This document shows, piece by piece, positions 1 through 7,309 of a stretch of DNA of 22,266 nucleotides (positions are counted from its first letter, which is position 1; every line of letters begins with the position of its first letter). The position numbers were made by a program, and so were the translations under genes. The stretch spans positions 1 through 22,266 of the forward strand of contig DASZKX010000249.1 of assembly GCA_035552735.1 (NCBI GenBank), given 5' to 3'. The stretch comes from VAZQ01 sp035552735. Lineage in GTDB: Bacteria; Pseudomonadota; Alphaproteobacteria; Rhizobiales; Xanthobacteraceae. A model generated the notes under the pieces. That model was not told the DNA's origin. It was given only the letters and a program-made list of their open reading frames with translations, and did not search any database.

Positions 1-189
1 CAATCGGGCGAGTACGTCAACATGATGTCGAAGGGCATCATCGACCCGACCAAGGTGGTGCGCGCGGCCCTGCAGGGCGCAGCCTCCGTGGCCGGCCTCC
101 TGATCACCACCGAGGCCATGGTGGCCGAGCTGCCGAAGAAGAACCCGCCGGCTCCCCCGATGCCGGGCGGCGGCGGAATGGACTTCTAA
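1..189 (+). CDS. groL: Chaperonin GroEL, C-terminal end (partial)
   Basis: This is the last 62 codons of the 60-kDa chaperonin, cut by the left edge of the window. GroEL forms the double-ring ATP-dependent protein-folding chamber in the cytoplasm with its GroES lid. The readable part starts QSGEYVNMMSKGIIDP and continues through the conserved segment KVVRAALQGAASVAGLLITT and EAMVAELP. It ends in a proline/glycine/methionine tail, MPGGGGMDF, typical of alphaproteobacterial GroEL. The stop codon TAA is at 187-189. No other gene follows on this strand before a strong hairpin at 301-326, so it is the last gene of its transcript. groES is presumably upstream, outside the window. Identification is essentially certain; only the 5' part is missing. 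Confidence 0.97.
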   Translation, partial: QSGEYVNMMSKGIIDPTKVVRAALQGAASVAGLLITTEAMVAELPKKNPPAPPMPGGGGMDF

Positions 190-228
190 GAGACATCCGA
201 CAAAACCGCTGCAACGAACATCAACAAT

Positions 229-258
229 GACCAAAGTCGGCTCCGGTCGACTTTGGTC
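229..258 (+). other. Perfect 11-bp hairpin in the groEL 3' UTR
   Basis: GACCAAAGTCG (229-239) is followed by an 8-base loop and its exact reverse complement CGACTTTGGTC (248-258). It begins 40 bases after the groEL stop. No T-tract follows, so alone it is a poor intrinsic terminator. It may stabilise the 3' end of the mRNA or act together with the stronger hairpin at 301-326. Confidence 0.6.
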
Positions 259-296
259 CGGCGGCGAAACTTCCAACGAATATCAGGCGAGGCGTT

Positions 297-333
297 TGCA
301 ATGGCCCGGGCACAATCCCGGGCCATTTGCTTG
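297..333 (+). terminator. Rho-independent-type terminator of groEL
   Basis: ATGGCCCGGG (301-310), loop CACAAT, and CCCGGGCCAT (317-326) form a perfect, very GC-rich 10-bp stem. It can be extended with one bulge because GCA precedes it and TTTGC follows. The downstream side reads TTTGCTTG, a short T-rich stretch. Position (about 110 bases after the groEL stop) and strength fit termination of the groESL transcript. Confidence 0.75.
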
Positions 334-568
334 TGCGCGGTTTGCTCGCGCGGCGCGTATCCCAAAACACCAACGACCACGAATGAGAGGCGCGCGTACG
401 TCCGGCGTCGCCTGCTCGAGATCGTGGCCGTCACGCGAACGAAGCAGGAGGGCTTCATCGCTCGGACCAACAATGCCCGATTCACGTGAAGGTTCCGTGA
501 CGTGCGCGTGGGCCCCCGTGCCGCAGCGACTCGAATTTTTCGACCCGACAGCGGTCCCCGACCCGTCT
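334..568. other. Intergenic region with no convincing gene
   Basis: Between the groEL terminator and the end of the acetyltransferase gene I see no open frame with a plausible start, ribosome site or recognisable protein. The frames that cross it are arginine-rich and run through the terminator hairpins or antisense to the acetyltransferase. It holds a palindrome TTCACGTGAA at 481-490 and a small A/T hairpin TCGAATTTTTCGA at 531-543. The latter could be part of the acetyltransferase terminator on the minus strand, but the stem is only 5 bp. Confidence 0.5.
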
Positions 569-1051
569 TCACAATATGCGGTACATCACCACCGCGTCGA
601 CCAAGCCCAGGTCGGGATGCGCGAACGCCCCCGCCAGCCGTCCGACGATCTCGAAACCGAAGCTCTGCCACACCGCGATCGCGCGCGCATTGCTGCTGAC
701 CACGAAGTTGAACTGCATGGCGCGGAAACCGCGCCTGCGCGCATGCTCGAGCGAATGGGCGCACATGGCCCGTGCCACCCCCCGCCCGCTCGCCTCCTGC
801 GCGGTCATGTAGCCGCAATTGGCCACATGCGCGCCGCCGCCTTGTTGATTGGCCCGCATGTAATAGGTGCCCAGCACCCTGCCGTCCTGTTCGGCGACGA
901 AGACCTCGTGACCAGGCGATCTCCAATAGGCCAGCGCGTCGGCCCGGCTCTGGTCGCGGGGCAACGCATAGGTTTCGCCGGCCCGGATGGTCGGGCCGAT
1001 GATGCCCCAGATCGCGTCATCGTCGCGCGCTTGCGCCGGCCGTATTTGCAT
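569..1051 (-). CDS. GNAT-family N-acetyltransferase
   Basis: This is predicted to transfer an acetyl group from acetyl-CoA to an amine; the substrate cannot be read from the sequence. From the start MQIRPAQARDD it has 160 residues, a usual size for a one-domain GNAT. The N-terminal strand MQIRPA is typical. The acetyl-CoA pyrophosphate loop is recognisable as SGRGVARAM, followed by the helix with HARRRGFRAMQF. The C-terminal part NARAIAVWQSFGFEIVGRL is the classic end of the fold (bulky residue, then GF). An in-frame ATG 16 codons upstream (1099) would add MPSGLNAGASDWLNPK. I prefer 1051 because GNAT proteins normally begin at this strand, although neither start has a strong ribosome site. 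The gene is transcribed towards groEL and away from the membrane protein at 1233. Confidence 0.88.
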   Translation of the reverse strand: MQIRPAQARDDDAIWGIIGPTIRAGETYALPRDQSRADALAYWRSPGHEVFVAEQDGRVLGTYYMRANQQGGGAHVANCGYMTAQEASGRGVARAMCAHSLEHARRRGFRAMQFNFVVSSNARAIAVWQSFGFEIVGRLAGAFAHPDLGLVDAVVMYRIL

Positions 1052-1232
1052 TTTCGGGTTCAACCAATCGCTCGCGCCGGCATTTAGCCCACTCGGCATC
1101 CCACCGCCAAGCGCTTACGGAGCGAGCTTGACCGCCGCGTACGGCTTGCGGCTCGGCCAGGCGCTGGAGTCCGATGCGCGATGCGCTTAAGCTCGCGCTT
1201 GCCTGACGATTCTCGCCAAAGAGGCCATTGCG

Positions 1233-2738
1233 TTGACGACGGCCGACCGTGAAGCTGCCGCGCCGGATGGTGGCCTGTTCGCTCTTGCGATGCCGCTGCT
1301 TTACCTTCTCTGGTTGCCGCTCGCCTTGGCGCTCATCGGCTTCTTCCTGTACGCGGTCGCCGGGCGGATCGGCTATCCCTATCCGCTGGAATGGCTCGAG
1401 CCGGCCACGTCCGACACCGTCTCGCGCATACTGCGCGGATTGCCGATCTATTGCGCGCCGAGCTACGAATTCGTCGCCTCGATGAAGACGCCGCTCTACT
1501 ATTACGTGGCGGCGGCGGTCTCGCCCATCTTTGGTGCGGACCACCTTAGCGCCGGGCGACTGGTTTCCGTCGTGTCGACCGCCGGCGTTTGTCTTCTCCT
1601 CTGGGGATCCATTCGCCGCGAGGGAGGGTCCAGGCTCTGGGCCCTGCTCGGCGTTGCCCTGTTCCTCGCCACCTACAACATCTCGCGCCAATGGTACGAC
1701 ATCGCGCGCCTCGACACGCTGTTTCTCTTCATTCTGATGGCCGCCGCCTTTGGGCTGCGCTTTTGGCGCGGCGCGGCGGGCGCCGCCGGCGCCGGGCTCC
1801 TGCTGGCAGCGGCCTATTTCACCAAGCAGACCGTGCTCCTGGTCGCCATACCGCTCCTGCTCATGCTTGCGCTGGCAGCACCTCGGCGCGCGGCGGTCGC
1901 CGCATTGGCATTGGCGGCGGCGGTCCTGATCGGCATGACCTTCCTTCATGTCGCGACCGACGGCTGGTCGACGTTCTTCCTGGTCGAGGTGCCGCGCAAC
2001 GGCGAGATCGACCGCAGCGTCATCCTATCGTTCTGGTCGCGGGACCTGCTGCCGCCCTTGGGGCTTGCGCTCCTGACCTCGCTCGGATGGGTCGCCGCAC
2101 AATGGCGGTGCGATCGCGAGGGCGCCTTGTTCCACGGCGGCCTTTTGCTGGGCGCCCTGCTCTGCGGCTGGCTCGGGCGCATTCATGTGGGCAGCACCTC
2201 CAACGCCTTGATGCCGATCTTCGCCGTGCTGGCTCTCATGATGCCGCTCGCGTTGCAGCGGCTGTTGCAGCACAGCGCCGGGCGCGGGCCGCCGCGGCGC
2301 GCGCTTGCGCTCGCCGTCCACGCGGTCGCGCTGCTGCAGCTGGCGCTGCTGTCCTATGACCCGCGCGGCATCATCCCGGATGCGAGCGACCTTGCGGCCG
2401 CCGAGCGGCTTGCCGCCTTTCTGGGCCACATAGACGGCAACGTGCTGGTGATGGACGACCGCTATTTCTCCAGATTGGCCGGAAAGCCCTCGAGCGGACT
2501 CGACTTCGCGGTCGGCGACCTCTTGCGCGTGAAGCACAGCCCGGTCCCCGCAGACTTCAAGCGATCGGTCCTCGATGCGCTCCAGGCCGCGAGGTTCGTC
2601 GGCATTGTCGATCCGCCGGATTTCGTCATCGATCAGGTGAAGCTAGGCGCGCCGGTTCCGATCCAAATGTCGCGGCAGACCCCCGGCCATGTTCGATTTC
2701 GGCCACGACCCGAGCAATACTATGCGGTTCTGCAATAG
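1233..2738 (+). CDS. Polytopic membrane protein, GT-C glycosyltransferase-like
   Basis: This 501-aa protein is rich in hydrophobic helices and looks like the GT-C superfamily (ArnT/PMT-like enzymes that move sugars from polyprenyl-phosphate donors on the outer face of the inner membrane). After a first helix (about residues 15-42) comes an extracytoplasmic loop with acidic residues and the pattern EWLEPATSDTVSRILRGLPIY, then TPLYYYVAAA and SAGRLVS. Further on are WYDIARLDTLFLF and AYFTKQTVLL. The same landmarks in the same order (SGRLV, W-x(2-3)-D, GFTKHNL) occur in the protein at 7310-8824, so the two are related. The C-terminal 120 residues are soluble. The TTG start is chosen because AAGAGG lies 8 bases upstream. 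The exact sugar and acceptor are unknown. Confidence 0.8.
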   Translation: MTTADREAAAPDGGLFALAMPLLYLLWLPLALALIGFFLYAVAGRIGYPYPLEWLEPATSDTVSRILRGLPIYCAPSYEFVASMKTPLYYYVAAAVSPIFGADHLSAGRLVSVVSTAGVCLLLWGSIRREGGSRLWALLGVALFLATYNISRQWYDIARLDTLFLFILMAAAFGLRFWRGAAGAAGAGLLLAAAYFTKQTVLLVAIPLLLMLALAAPRRAAVAALALAAAVLIGMTFLHVATDGWSTFFLVEVPRNGEIDRSVILSFWSRDLLPPLGLALLTSLGWVAAQWRCDREGALFHGGLLLGALLCGWLGRIHVGSTSNALMPIFAVLALMMPLALQRLLQHSAGRGPPRRALALAVHAVALLQLALLSYDPRGIIPDASDLAAAERLAAFLGHIDGNVLVMDDRYFSRLAGKPSSGLDFAVGDLLRVKHSPVPADFKRSVLDALQAARFVGIVDPPDFVIDQVKLGAPVPIQMSRQTPGHVRFRPRPEQYYAVLQ

Positions 2739-2764
2739 AGCGAGCATGAAAACCACGCTCGCGG
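2739..2764. terminator. Possible weak bidirectional terminator
   Basis: GCGAGC (2740-2745) and GCTCGC (2757-2762) form a 6-bp stem with an 11-base loop in the 26-bp gap between two converging genes. There is no clear T-tract on either side, so this is a position-based guess. Confidence 0.3.
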
Positions 2765-3796
2765 CTACTGAAACGCCGCCGGAACCGGCCGCAATTGGCC
2801 GACGGTGCGCCCGACCACGTTCTTGACCGGCGGCCGCAGCACAGGCTCGATCGCGGCCGCCTGCGCGGGATCGAGCATGCCGAGCCTCACCAGGAGGGCC
2901 CCCATGGCGACGTCGGCCGCGCGGCCGGCGCCGTCGTCGACCTTGAGCGCGATCCCAAGTCCATGCTGCGGCAGTGCCGCGCAGGACACCCCCTCGGCGC
3001 CCGGCTTGAGTCGAACCTTCGCGGCCCCGACCCGCATGACCTCGCGGGTGAATCGGCTGGCGCCGGCGACGATCAGAAACTCCGCCGCCATGGCTTCCAG
3101 GATGCGCTGCGCCGCGGCCGCGCGCTCGGCGGGGAGGCCAGCCGGATCGGCCAGGCGCGCCATGGCGCGCGCCATGGCCTTGAGCGGGATGCCGATGACC
3201 GGAATGCCGCAGCCATCGGTGCCATGCGGCGCGCTTTCCAGATCAAGACCGGTCATGGACGACAGCACCGCGAGCACCCGCCGCTGAACCGGATGGTCAG
3301 CCCCGATGTAGCCGCGCGTCGGCTCGCCGCAATGGCTGGCGGTGGTCAGAAACCCGGCATGCTTGCCCGAGCAGTTGTTGTGAAGGGGTGACGGCGATTG
3401 GCCGGCGCGCACCAGCGCTTGCGCGGCTGCCGAATCGATGGGCGGATCAGCGCCGCATTCGAGATCGTCGCGGGAGAGCCCGATCCGGTTGAGCCAAGTC
3501 TCCACGGCCTCGACCACCGCGGGCGTGCCGTTGTGGGAGGCGCAAGCCAGGGCGACTTCCTTGAGGCTGAGGCCATAGTGTGCGGCAGCACCGGTTTCGA
3601 CCAATGGCAACGCCTGCAGCGGCTTGATGGCGGAGCGGGCATAGACCGGATGCTCGACATCGCCTTGCGCCAGCACGATGCCGCCCGCGGCATCGACGAC
3701 CGCATAGGCTCCGCAGTGACGGCTCTCCACCATCTCGCCGCGCAGCACCTCGACCAGAACGGGGTCCGCAGGGCTCCAGCTCACTGATTCATTCAC
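2765..3796 (-). CDS. L-asparaginase II family (rhizobial AnsA / ReAV type)
   Basis: This is predicted to hydrolyse L-asparagine to aspartate and ammonia in the cytoplasm. It belongs to the asparaginase II family known from Rhizobium etli, unrelated to the E. coli enzymes. The residues I recall as catalytic and zinc-binding in the R. etli ReAV structure are all in place with a shift of about seven. They are Ser55-x-x-Lys58 in RSAIKP, Ser87 in CASHNG, Cys142 and Lys145 in NNCSGKH, and Cys196 in DGCGIP; Lys264 in LKPGAEGV is the likely second-tandem lysine. Length 343 aa is normal. The start is a GTG without a strong ribosome site; an alternative GTG lies four codons in. No transport gene or regulator sits beside it. 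It converges on the membrane protein at 1233-2738. Confidence 0.93.
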   Translation of the reverse strand: MNESVSWSPADPVLVEVLRGEMVESRHCGAYAVVDAAGGIVLAQGDVEHPVYARSAIKPLQALPLVETGAAAHYGLSLKEVALACASHNGTPAVVEAVETWLNRIGLSRDDLECGADPPIDSAAAQALVRAGQSPSPLHNNCSGKHAGFLTTASHCGEPTRGYIGADHPVQRRVLAVLSSMTGLDLESAPHGTDGCGIPVIGIPLKAMARAMARLADPAGLPAERAAAAQRILEAMAAEFLIVAGASRFTREVMRVGAAKVRLKPGAEGVSCAALPQHGLGIALKVDDGAGRAADVAMGALLVRLGMLDPAQAAAIEPVLRPPVKNVVGRTVGQLRPVPAAFQ

Positions 3797-3913
3797 TGTG
3801 GAGACGGGCTCTCACTCGGCGCACTTTCATGTGGCGGAAATTGAAACGGGGCGCGCATAGGCCACGCACATTAAATCGGTGCGCCCGCGCGATCGCGAGC
3901 GACCAGGGTCGCG
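3797..3913 (-). promoter_or_regulatory. Leader between micro-peptide and asparaginase
   Basis: This 117-bp gap lies downstream of the micro-peptide genes and upstream of the asparaginase, all on the minus strand. Directly after the last micro-peptide stop is GCGACC-CT-GGTCGC (3900-3913, read on either strand), a perfect 6-bp inverted repeat with a 2-base loop. It is followed by other GC-rich self-complementary sequence (TCGCGATCGCG). No T-tract follows, so I cannot say whether transcription ends here or continues into the asparaginase. I see no convincing promoter boxes. Confidence 0.3.
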
Positions 3914-4015
3914 TCAGTTCACCGCGGAGCTGGCCACGGAAGCAGCCGTCACCACAAAAGCGATCCCCAAGCCCATCGCGAGCAGGAAGAGCGAAACCAC
4001 ATATTTGTTTTTCAT
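3914..4015 (-). CDS. 33-aa single-helix membrane peptide (copy C)
   Basis: A short gene below the size limit of most gene finders. It starts ATG AAA AAC AAA TAT and encodes 33 residues: a charged N-terminus MKNKYVV, one hydrophobic helix SLFLLAMGLGIAFVVTAA (residues 8-25) and a short polar tail ending AVN. The case for a real gene is its paralogue 92 bp upstream, which has the same length, the same first seven residues and the same helix pattern (FL-x-AMGL then AFVVTAAS). A ribosome site GGAGG lies 11 bases before the ATG, inside the tail of the degraded middle copy. The lysines before the helix predict N-in, C-out insertion in the inner membrane. The function is unknown. Tandem hydrophobic micro-peptides can be membrane-complex subunits, type-I toxins or stress peptides, and nothing here decides between these. 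Confidence 0.75.
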   Translation of the reverse strand: MKNKYVVSLFLLAMGLGIAFVVTAASVASSAVN

Positions 4016-4021
4016 GGCCCG

Positions 4022-4106
4022 TCAGTCCTCCAGAGCGCCGGCAAAGGGGTTGGCCGTCACCACGAAGGCGACGGCCAACCCCGTAGCCAGCAGAAAAAGG
4101 GAAGCT
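4022..4106 (-). pseudogene. Start-less remnant of a third micro-peptide (copy B)
   Basis: Between the two intact copies, read on the minus strand in a frame +1 to copy A, lies EASLFLLATGLAVAFVVTA then NPFAGALED and a TGA. The segment GLAVAFVVTA is identical to copy A and SLFLLA is identical to copy C, so homology is clear. It has no ATG, GTG or TTG between the preceding in-frame stop and the helix, and the MKNKYVV head is gone. The break lies exactly at the TGA of copy A (AACTGAAGC), as expected from a deletion joining the end of A to the middle of B. Its last codons still provide the ribosome site of copy C. Translation by frameshifting out of copy A is imaginable but no slippery sequence is evident. 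Confidence 0.65.
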
Positions 4107-4208
4107 TCAGTTTGGTGCGGGGGCCGCGATCGAGGCGGCTGTCACGACGAACGCCACCGCCAAACCCATGGCGACCAGAAAGATGGCAACAACATATTTG
4201 TTTTTCAT
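4107..4208 (-). CDS. 33-aa single-helix membrane peptide (copy A)
   Basis: First gene of the micro-peptide array. It encodes 33 residues: MKNKYVV, the helix AIFLVAMGLAVAFVVTAA (residues 8-25) and a proline/alanine tail ending APAPN. Copy C has the same length and the same seven-residue head. GGGGAG, ten bases upstream of the ATG, is an adequate ribosome site. The upstream 139 bp are shared with the divergent membrane-protein operon at 4348, so the peptides and the operon could be regulated together. Differences between copies A and C fall largely at codon third positions or exchange one hydrophobic residue for another, which suggests selection on the protein. No known family comes to mind. 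Confidence 0.77.
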   Translation of the reverse strand: MKNKYVVAIFLVAMGLAVAFVVTAASIAAPAPN

Positions 4209-4347
4209 GGTGCGGCAGCTCCCCGGGGGCGTTGCTATCCCCACGCCCGATTGTATACACGTAGCTGATTACCCTGGATCAAACTGTGGAATTTGTCAAT
4301 AACTTCAGCGTTTTGTTCACGCAACCGGCCGCCCGTGGAGGTGCGAG
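4209..4347. promoter_or_regulatory. Divergent promoter region, micro-peptides and GT-C operon
   Basis: This 139-bp stretch is noticeably more A/T-rich than its surroundings. On the plus strand TTGCTA (4232-4237), a 16-base spacer and TATACA (4254-4259) are a fair sigma-70-type pair, giving a leader of about 80 bases before 4348. The TATACA box lies in the palindrome TGTATACA, so a similar box is also readable on the minus strand, towards copy A. A perfect TTGACA is present on the minus strand (4299-4294) but has no good -10 partner at 16-18 bases. Boxes are read by eye. Confidence 0.4.
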
Positions 4348-5793
4348 GTGAGCGCCGGCGCCGACCGCGGCGGCGTGCGCATATCCTTGGCGCTGTTGGT
4401 CTATCTTGCGGCGTTCATCAGCACCCTCGCGCTCGCCCATCCCGTCCTGACCGACCAGGATCCATTTTGGCACATCGCGGCCGGAAACTGGATCATCGAG
4501 CATCGCGCAATTCCAGATCGCGACGTGTTTTCGAATTCCATGCCGGGGGCCCCCTGGATCGCGCACGAATGGCTCGCCGAAGTGGCGATCGCGTTGGTGT
4601 ACGATTATCTCGGCTGGGCCGGTTTGGTGGTCATGACCGGCATGATCTTCTCCGCCGCCCTGGCGCTGCTCACGCGTTTTCTGCTGCGTTTCCTCGCACC
4701 CATCCATGTGGTCCCGCTGGTGCTGGGCGCCTGGGGCCTGTGCCTCGCGCATCTGCATGCGCGCCCGCACGTCTTCGGCCTGCCCCTGTTGGTGATGTGG
4801 TTCGCCGTCCTGGATCGCCAACGTTTGGAGGAACGCGTCCCTTCGATGCTCCTTGCAGCCATCATCGCGCTTTGGGCAAATCTTCATGGTGGCTACATGC
4901 TGGGTCTCGCCCTGGGGGCCCTGCTGGCGGGTGAAGCGCTTCTCGATGCGCCCGATCGGCCTCGGTTCATGACGCTGCTGGGCGGCTGGGGAGGTTTCCT
5001 TCTGGTCGCGATCTTGGCCGCTTTCCTGACGCCCAACGGGATTCGCGGCCTGACCCTGCCTTTCACCGTCATGCAGTCGAGTTTCGCGGGCGCGATGATC
5101 GGCGAATGGAAGAGCCCCGATTTCCAAACGCTCCAGCCGCTCGAGCTGTGGATGTTGCTCGGGCTGCTTGGAATAATGTCCTTTGGATTGCGGCTGCCGA
5201 TCGCGCGCATCGTCATCCTGTTCGTCGTGTTGCACATGGCGCTCGCACATCAGCGCTTCGCCGAGGTCCTGGGCCTGATCGCGCCGCTGCTGATCGCTCC
5301 TGAACTGGCGATGCAACTCGGCACGGCCGGCGATGCGCGCCTGCGAGGCTTCGCAAGCGCGCTCGTGAAGCCCGCGAGCCCGATCGGCGTCGCGTTGGCG
5401 GCTCTGGCGGTGGCGGTTATCGGTGCCGCATTCATGCGCCTCGGCATCGACAACCAGGACCATCGCTTCGCCCCGACCGCGGCCGTCGCTTTCGTCAAGC
5501 AGCAGCAGGTGGCCGGAGCCGTCTTCAATGACTATGAATTCGGCGGCTATCTCATATTTTCCGGCATCGCCCCGTTCGTCGACGGCCGCGCCGACATCTA
5601 TGGCGACGATTTCCTACGGCGCTACGCCAACGTCGCGGCGCTGCCCGATCTTCTCGACCAATACCGCATCGGTTGGACCCTGCTCGAACGGCACGATCCG
5701 CGCGCGACCCTCATAGACCACTTGCCGGGATGGCAGCGGATCTATGGCGACGACATCGCGGTCGTCCACCGTCGCACCGCGGCAATCCCGTAG
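4348..5793 (+). CDS. Polytopic membrane protein of a GT-C-like type
   Basis: A 481-aa integral membrane protein with about ten helices and a soluble C-terminal end. The N-terminal helix leads into the loop TDQDPFWHIAAGNWIIEH, then AIPDRDVFS and WIAHEWLAEVA. This D-x-D-x-x-W-H ... P-x-x-D ... H-E-W-L arrangement recurs in a widespread bacterial membrane family usually annotated as hypothetical. Acidic residues in the first outer loop are what GT-C glycosyltransferases use at the active site. The C-terminal part has NDYEFGGYLIFSGIAPFVDG followed by RADIYGDDF, also conserved in that family. The GTG start is supported by GGAGG seven bases upstream. It heads a three-gene operon: the next gene begins 13 bases after its stop. 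Involvement in surface polysaccharide or glycolipid assembly is an inference. Confidence 0.82.
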   Translation: MSAGADRGGVRISLALLVYLAAFISTLALAHPVLTDQDPFWHIAAGNWIIEHRAIPDRDVFSNSMPGAPWIAHEWLAEVAIALVYDYLGWAGLVVMTGMIFSAALALLTRFLLRFLAPIHVVPLVLGAWGLCLAHLHARPHVFGLPLLVMWFAVLDRQRLEERVPSMLLAAIIALWANLHGGYMLGLALGALLAGEALLDAPDRPRFMTLLGGWGGFLLVAILAAFLTPNGIRGLTLPFTVMQSSFAGAMIGEWKSPDFQTLQPLELWMLLGLLGIMSFGLRLPIARIVILFVVLHMALAHQRFAEVLGLIAPLLIAPELAMQLGTAGDARLRGFASALVKPASPIGVALAALAVAVIGAAFMRLGIDNQDHRFAPTAAVAFVKQQQVAGAVFNDYEFGGYLIFSGIAPFVDGRADIYGDDFLRRYANVAALPDLLDQYRIGWTLLERHDPRATLIDHLPGWQRIYGDDIAVVHRRTAAIP

Positions 5794-5806
5794 GCCTGTC
5801 CCGGTC

Positions 5807-7303
5807 ATGCCGACGCACAACCGCCTGAACCGCGTCTCGCCCGGCTCGACCGCCTTCCTGGTCCGGCACGCCGACGCGCTGCTGTACGGCGCCGTCATCG
5901 TCCTCCTGGTTGCGCCATTTTTCGTCTTCGATACGATTCCGCTCTACGACCTGCCCAATCACATCGCGCGCCAGCATCTCTTGTTCGACGATGCCACCCC
6001 CGGGATCGAGGGCTACTACGAAGCGCACTGGCGGCTCATCCCCAATCTCGCCCTGGAGGGAGCGGTCTTTCTGCTCCACCACGTGCTCCCGATCGATCTC
6101 AGCGTCCGCATCCTCCTGGCGCTGACGGTGGCCCAGCTTTTTCTCGGCACGCTGGCGCTGCACTACGCTTTGTTCGGCCGCTGCGGCCGCTTGCCGCTGG
6201 CGGCGGCGCTCTTTGCCTATACGGGCCCGCTGCTGTTTGGCTTCGTCAATTTCTGTTTTGGTCTCGGCTGGGTGCTGTGGGTGTTTGCCCTGTGGTTGCG
6301 CTGGCGCGAGCGAACGGTTTCAATCGCCGCTCTCGGGCTGCTGGCCGCCATCGCGCTGCTGGCGCACCTCTTTGCCTTTTGCATCTATGCGCTCCTCGTC
6401 GTGAGCTGTTGGGCCGGCACTGCAGTGTCCCGACGCTGCCGCCACGAGCTCTCGCCGCGCGCCATCGTGGCGTCGGGCCGGGAGCTCCTTCATCTGGCCG
6501 TGCCGGCCACTCTTTATCTGGCCGCCATGCCGCATGAGAGCGCCGCCATCGTCCCGATCTATTGGGATGGCTGGCAGGAGAAGGTGGCGGCACTCGGCTC
6601 GCTTCTGGGGTTCAGCGATCCGATTCTCGATTGGCTGTGCTTGTTCGCGCTGGCGGCGGGAGCAATCGTGATCGCTCCCCGGGTCACCATCACGCCGCAA
6701 ATGCGCTGGCCCCTCGCCGCCCTTACCATCGCATTTCTGGCACTGCCGCATCGGCTCGGGCAGGCGACCTTTGTGGATTATCGCGTCCCGCTCTGCATCA
6801 TGCTGTTCTTGATCGGCAGCACCACGTGGCGCAATCCGGTGGACCCCTGGCGGGATCGCGTCGCGGTCCTGACTTGCAGCCTGCTCGCGCTCCGGCTGGG
6901 TTTTCTCTACCCGCAATGGACCTTGTGGCAGGGCGACTATGCCACCTACCGGGCCGCGTTCGAGCTGCTGCCGCCCGGCGCCAAGCTGCTGCCGCTCGAA
7001 GCGGAGCCGGGCAAGATCAGTCTCTACGATCATCCGCCGCTCGGCCATGTGGCGGCGCTGGCGGTAACACAGCGGGGCGTCCTCATACCCACGCTCTTTG
7101 CCGATAGCGACCACCAACTCTTGAGCTACAAGCCGGCTTACGCCGCGCTGAGCACCGCCACGCCGACCATCAAGGACGCCGGAAGCTACGACTACATCCT
7201 CCTGATCCGCCCCGAGCGGTTCGATCCCGGCCTGCTGCCGTCCTATCGCATGGTTGCGCGCGGCCGCACTTTCATTCTGGGCCGCTTGCGGCCCGATGGC
7301 TGA
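5807..7303 (+). CDS. Polytopic membrane protein, possible glycosyltransferase
   Basis: A 498-aa inner-membrane protein with around ten hydrophobic segments. The first helix (about residues 22-42) is followed by the outer-loop motif DTIPLYDLPNHIARQHLL and then YYEAHWRLIPN, an acidic/histidine pattern (YDLPNH) seen in uncharacterised bacterial membrane proteins with GT-C-like layout. The last 130 residues are largely soluble, including the stretch GDYATYRAAFELLPPGAKLL. I chose the ATG at 5807 (MPTHNRLNR). The same frame is open for 21 more codons upstream, but those overlap the end of the preceding gene and look like its shadow. Spacing is 13 bp to the gene before and 6 bp to the one after, so the three are surely co-transcribed. 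Substrate unknown. Confidence 0.8.
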   Translation: MPTHNRLNRVSPGSTAFLVRHADALLYGAVIVLLVAPFFVFDTIPLYDLPNHIARQHLLFDDATPGIEGYYEAHWRLIPNLALEGAVFLLHHVLPIDLSVRILLALTVAQLFLGTLALHYALFGRCGRLPLAAALFAYTGPLLFGFVNFCFGLGWVLWVFALWLRWRERTVSIAALGLLAAIALLAHLFAFCIYALLVVSCWAGTAVSRRCRHELSPRAIVASGRELLHLAVPATLYLAAMPHESAAIVPIYWDGWQEKVAALGSLLGFSDPILDWLCLFALAAGAIVIAPRVTITPQMRWPLAALTIAFLALPHRLGQATFVDYRVPLCIMLFLIGSTTWRNPVDPWRDRVAVLTCSLLALRLGFLYPQWTLWQGDYATYRAAFELLPPGAKLLPLEAEPGKISLYDHPPLGHVAALAVTQRGVLIPTLFADSDHQLLSYKPAYAALSTATPTIKDAGSYDYILLIRPERFDPGLLPSYRMVARGRTFILGRLRPDG

Positions 7304-7309
7304 GCCCCG

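Noticed and set aside
253..489. Possible 78-codon small gene downstream of groEL
   Set aside because: It begins inside the first hairpin region, reads through the terminator stem, is Arg-rich, and has no ribosome site.
1100..1232. Promoters in the divergent gap between the acetyltransferase and the GT-C-like gene
   Set aside because: Some TTGACC/TTGCCT-like hexamers exist but none has a convincing partner at the right distance.
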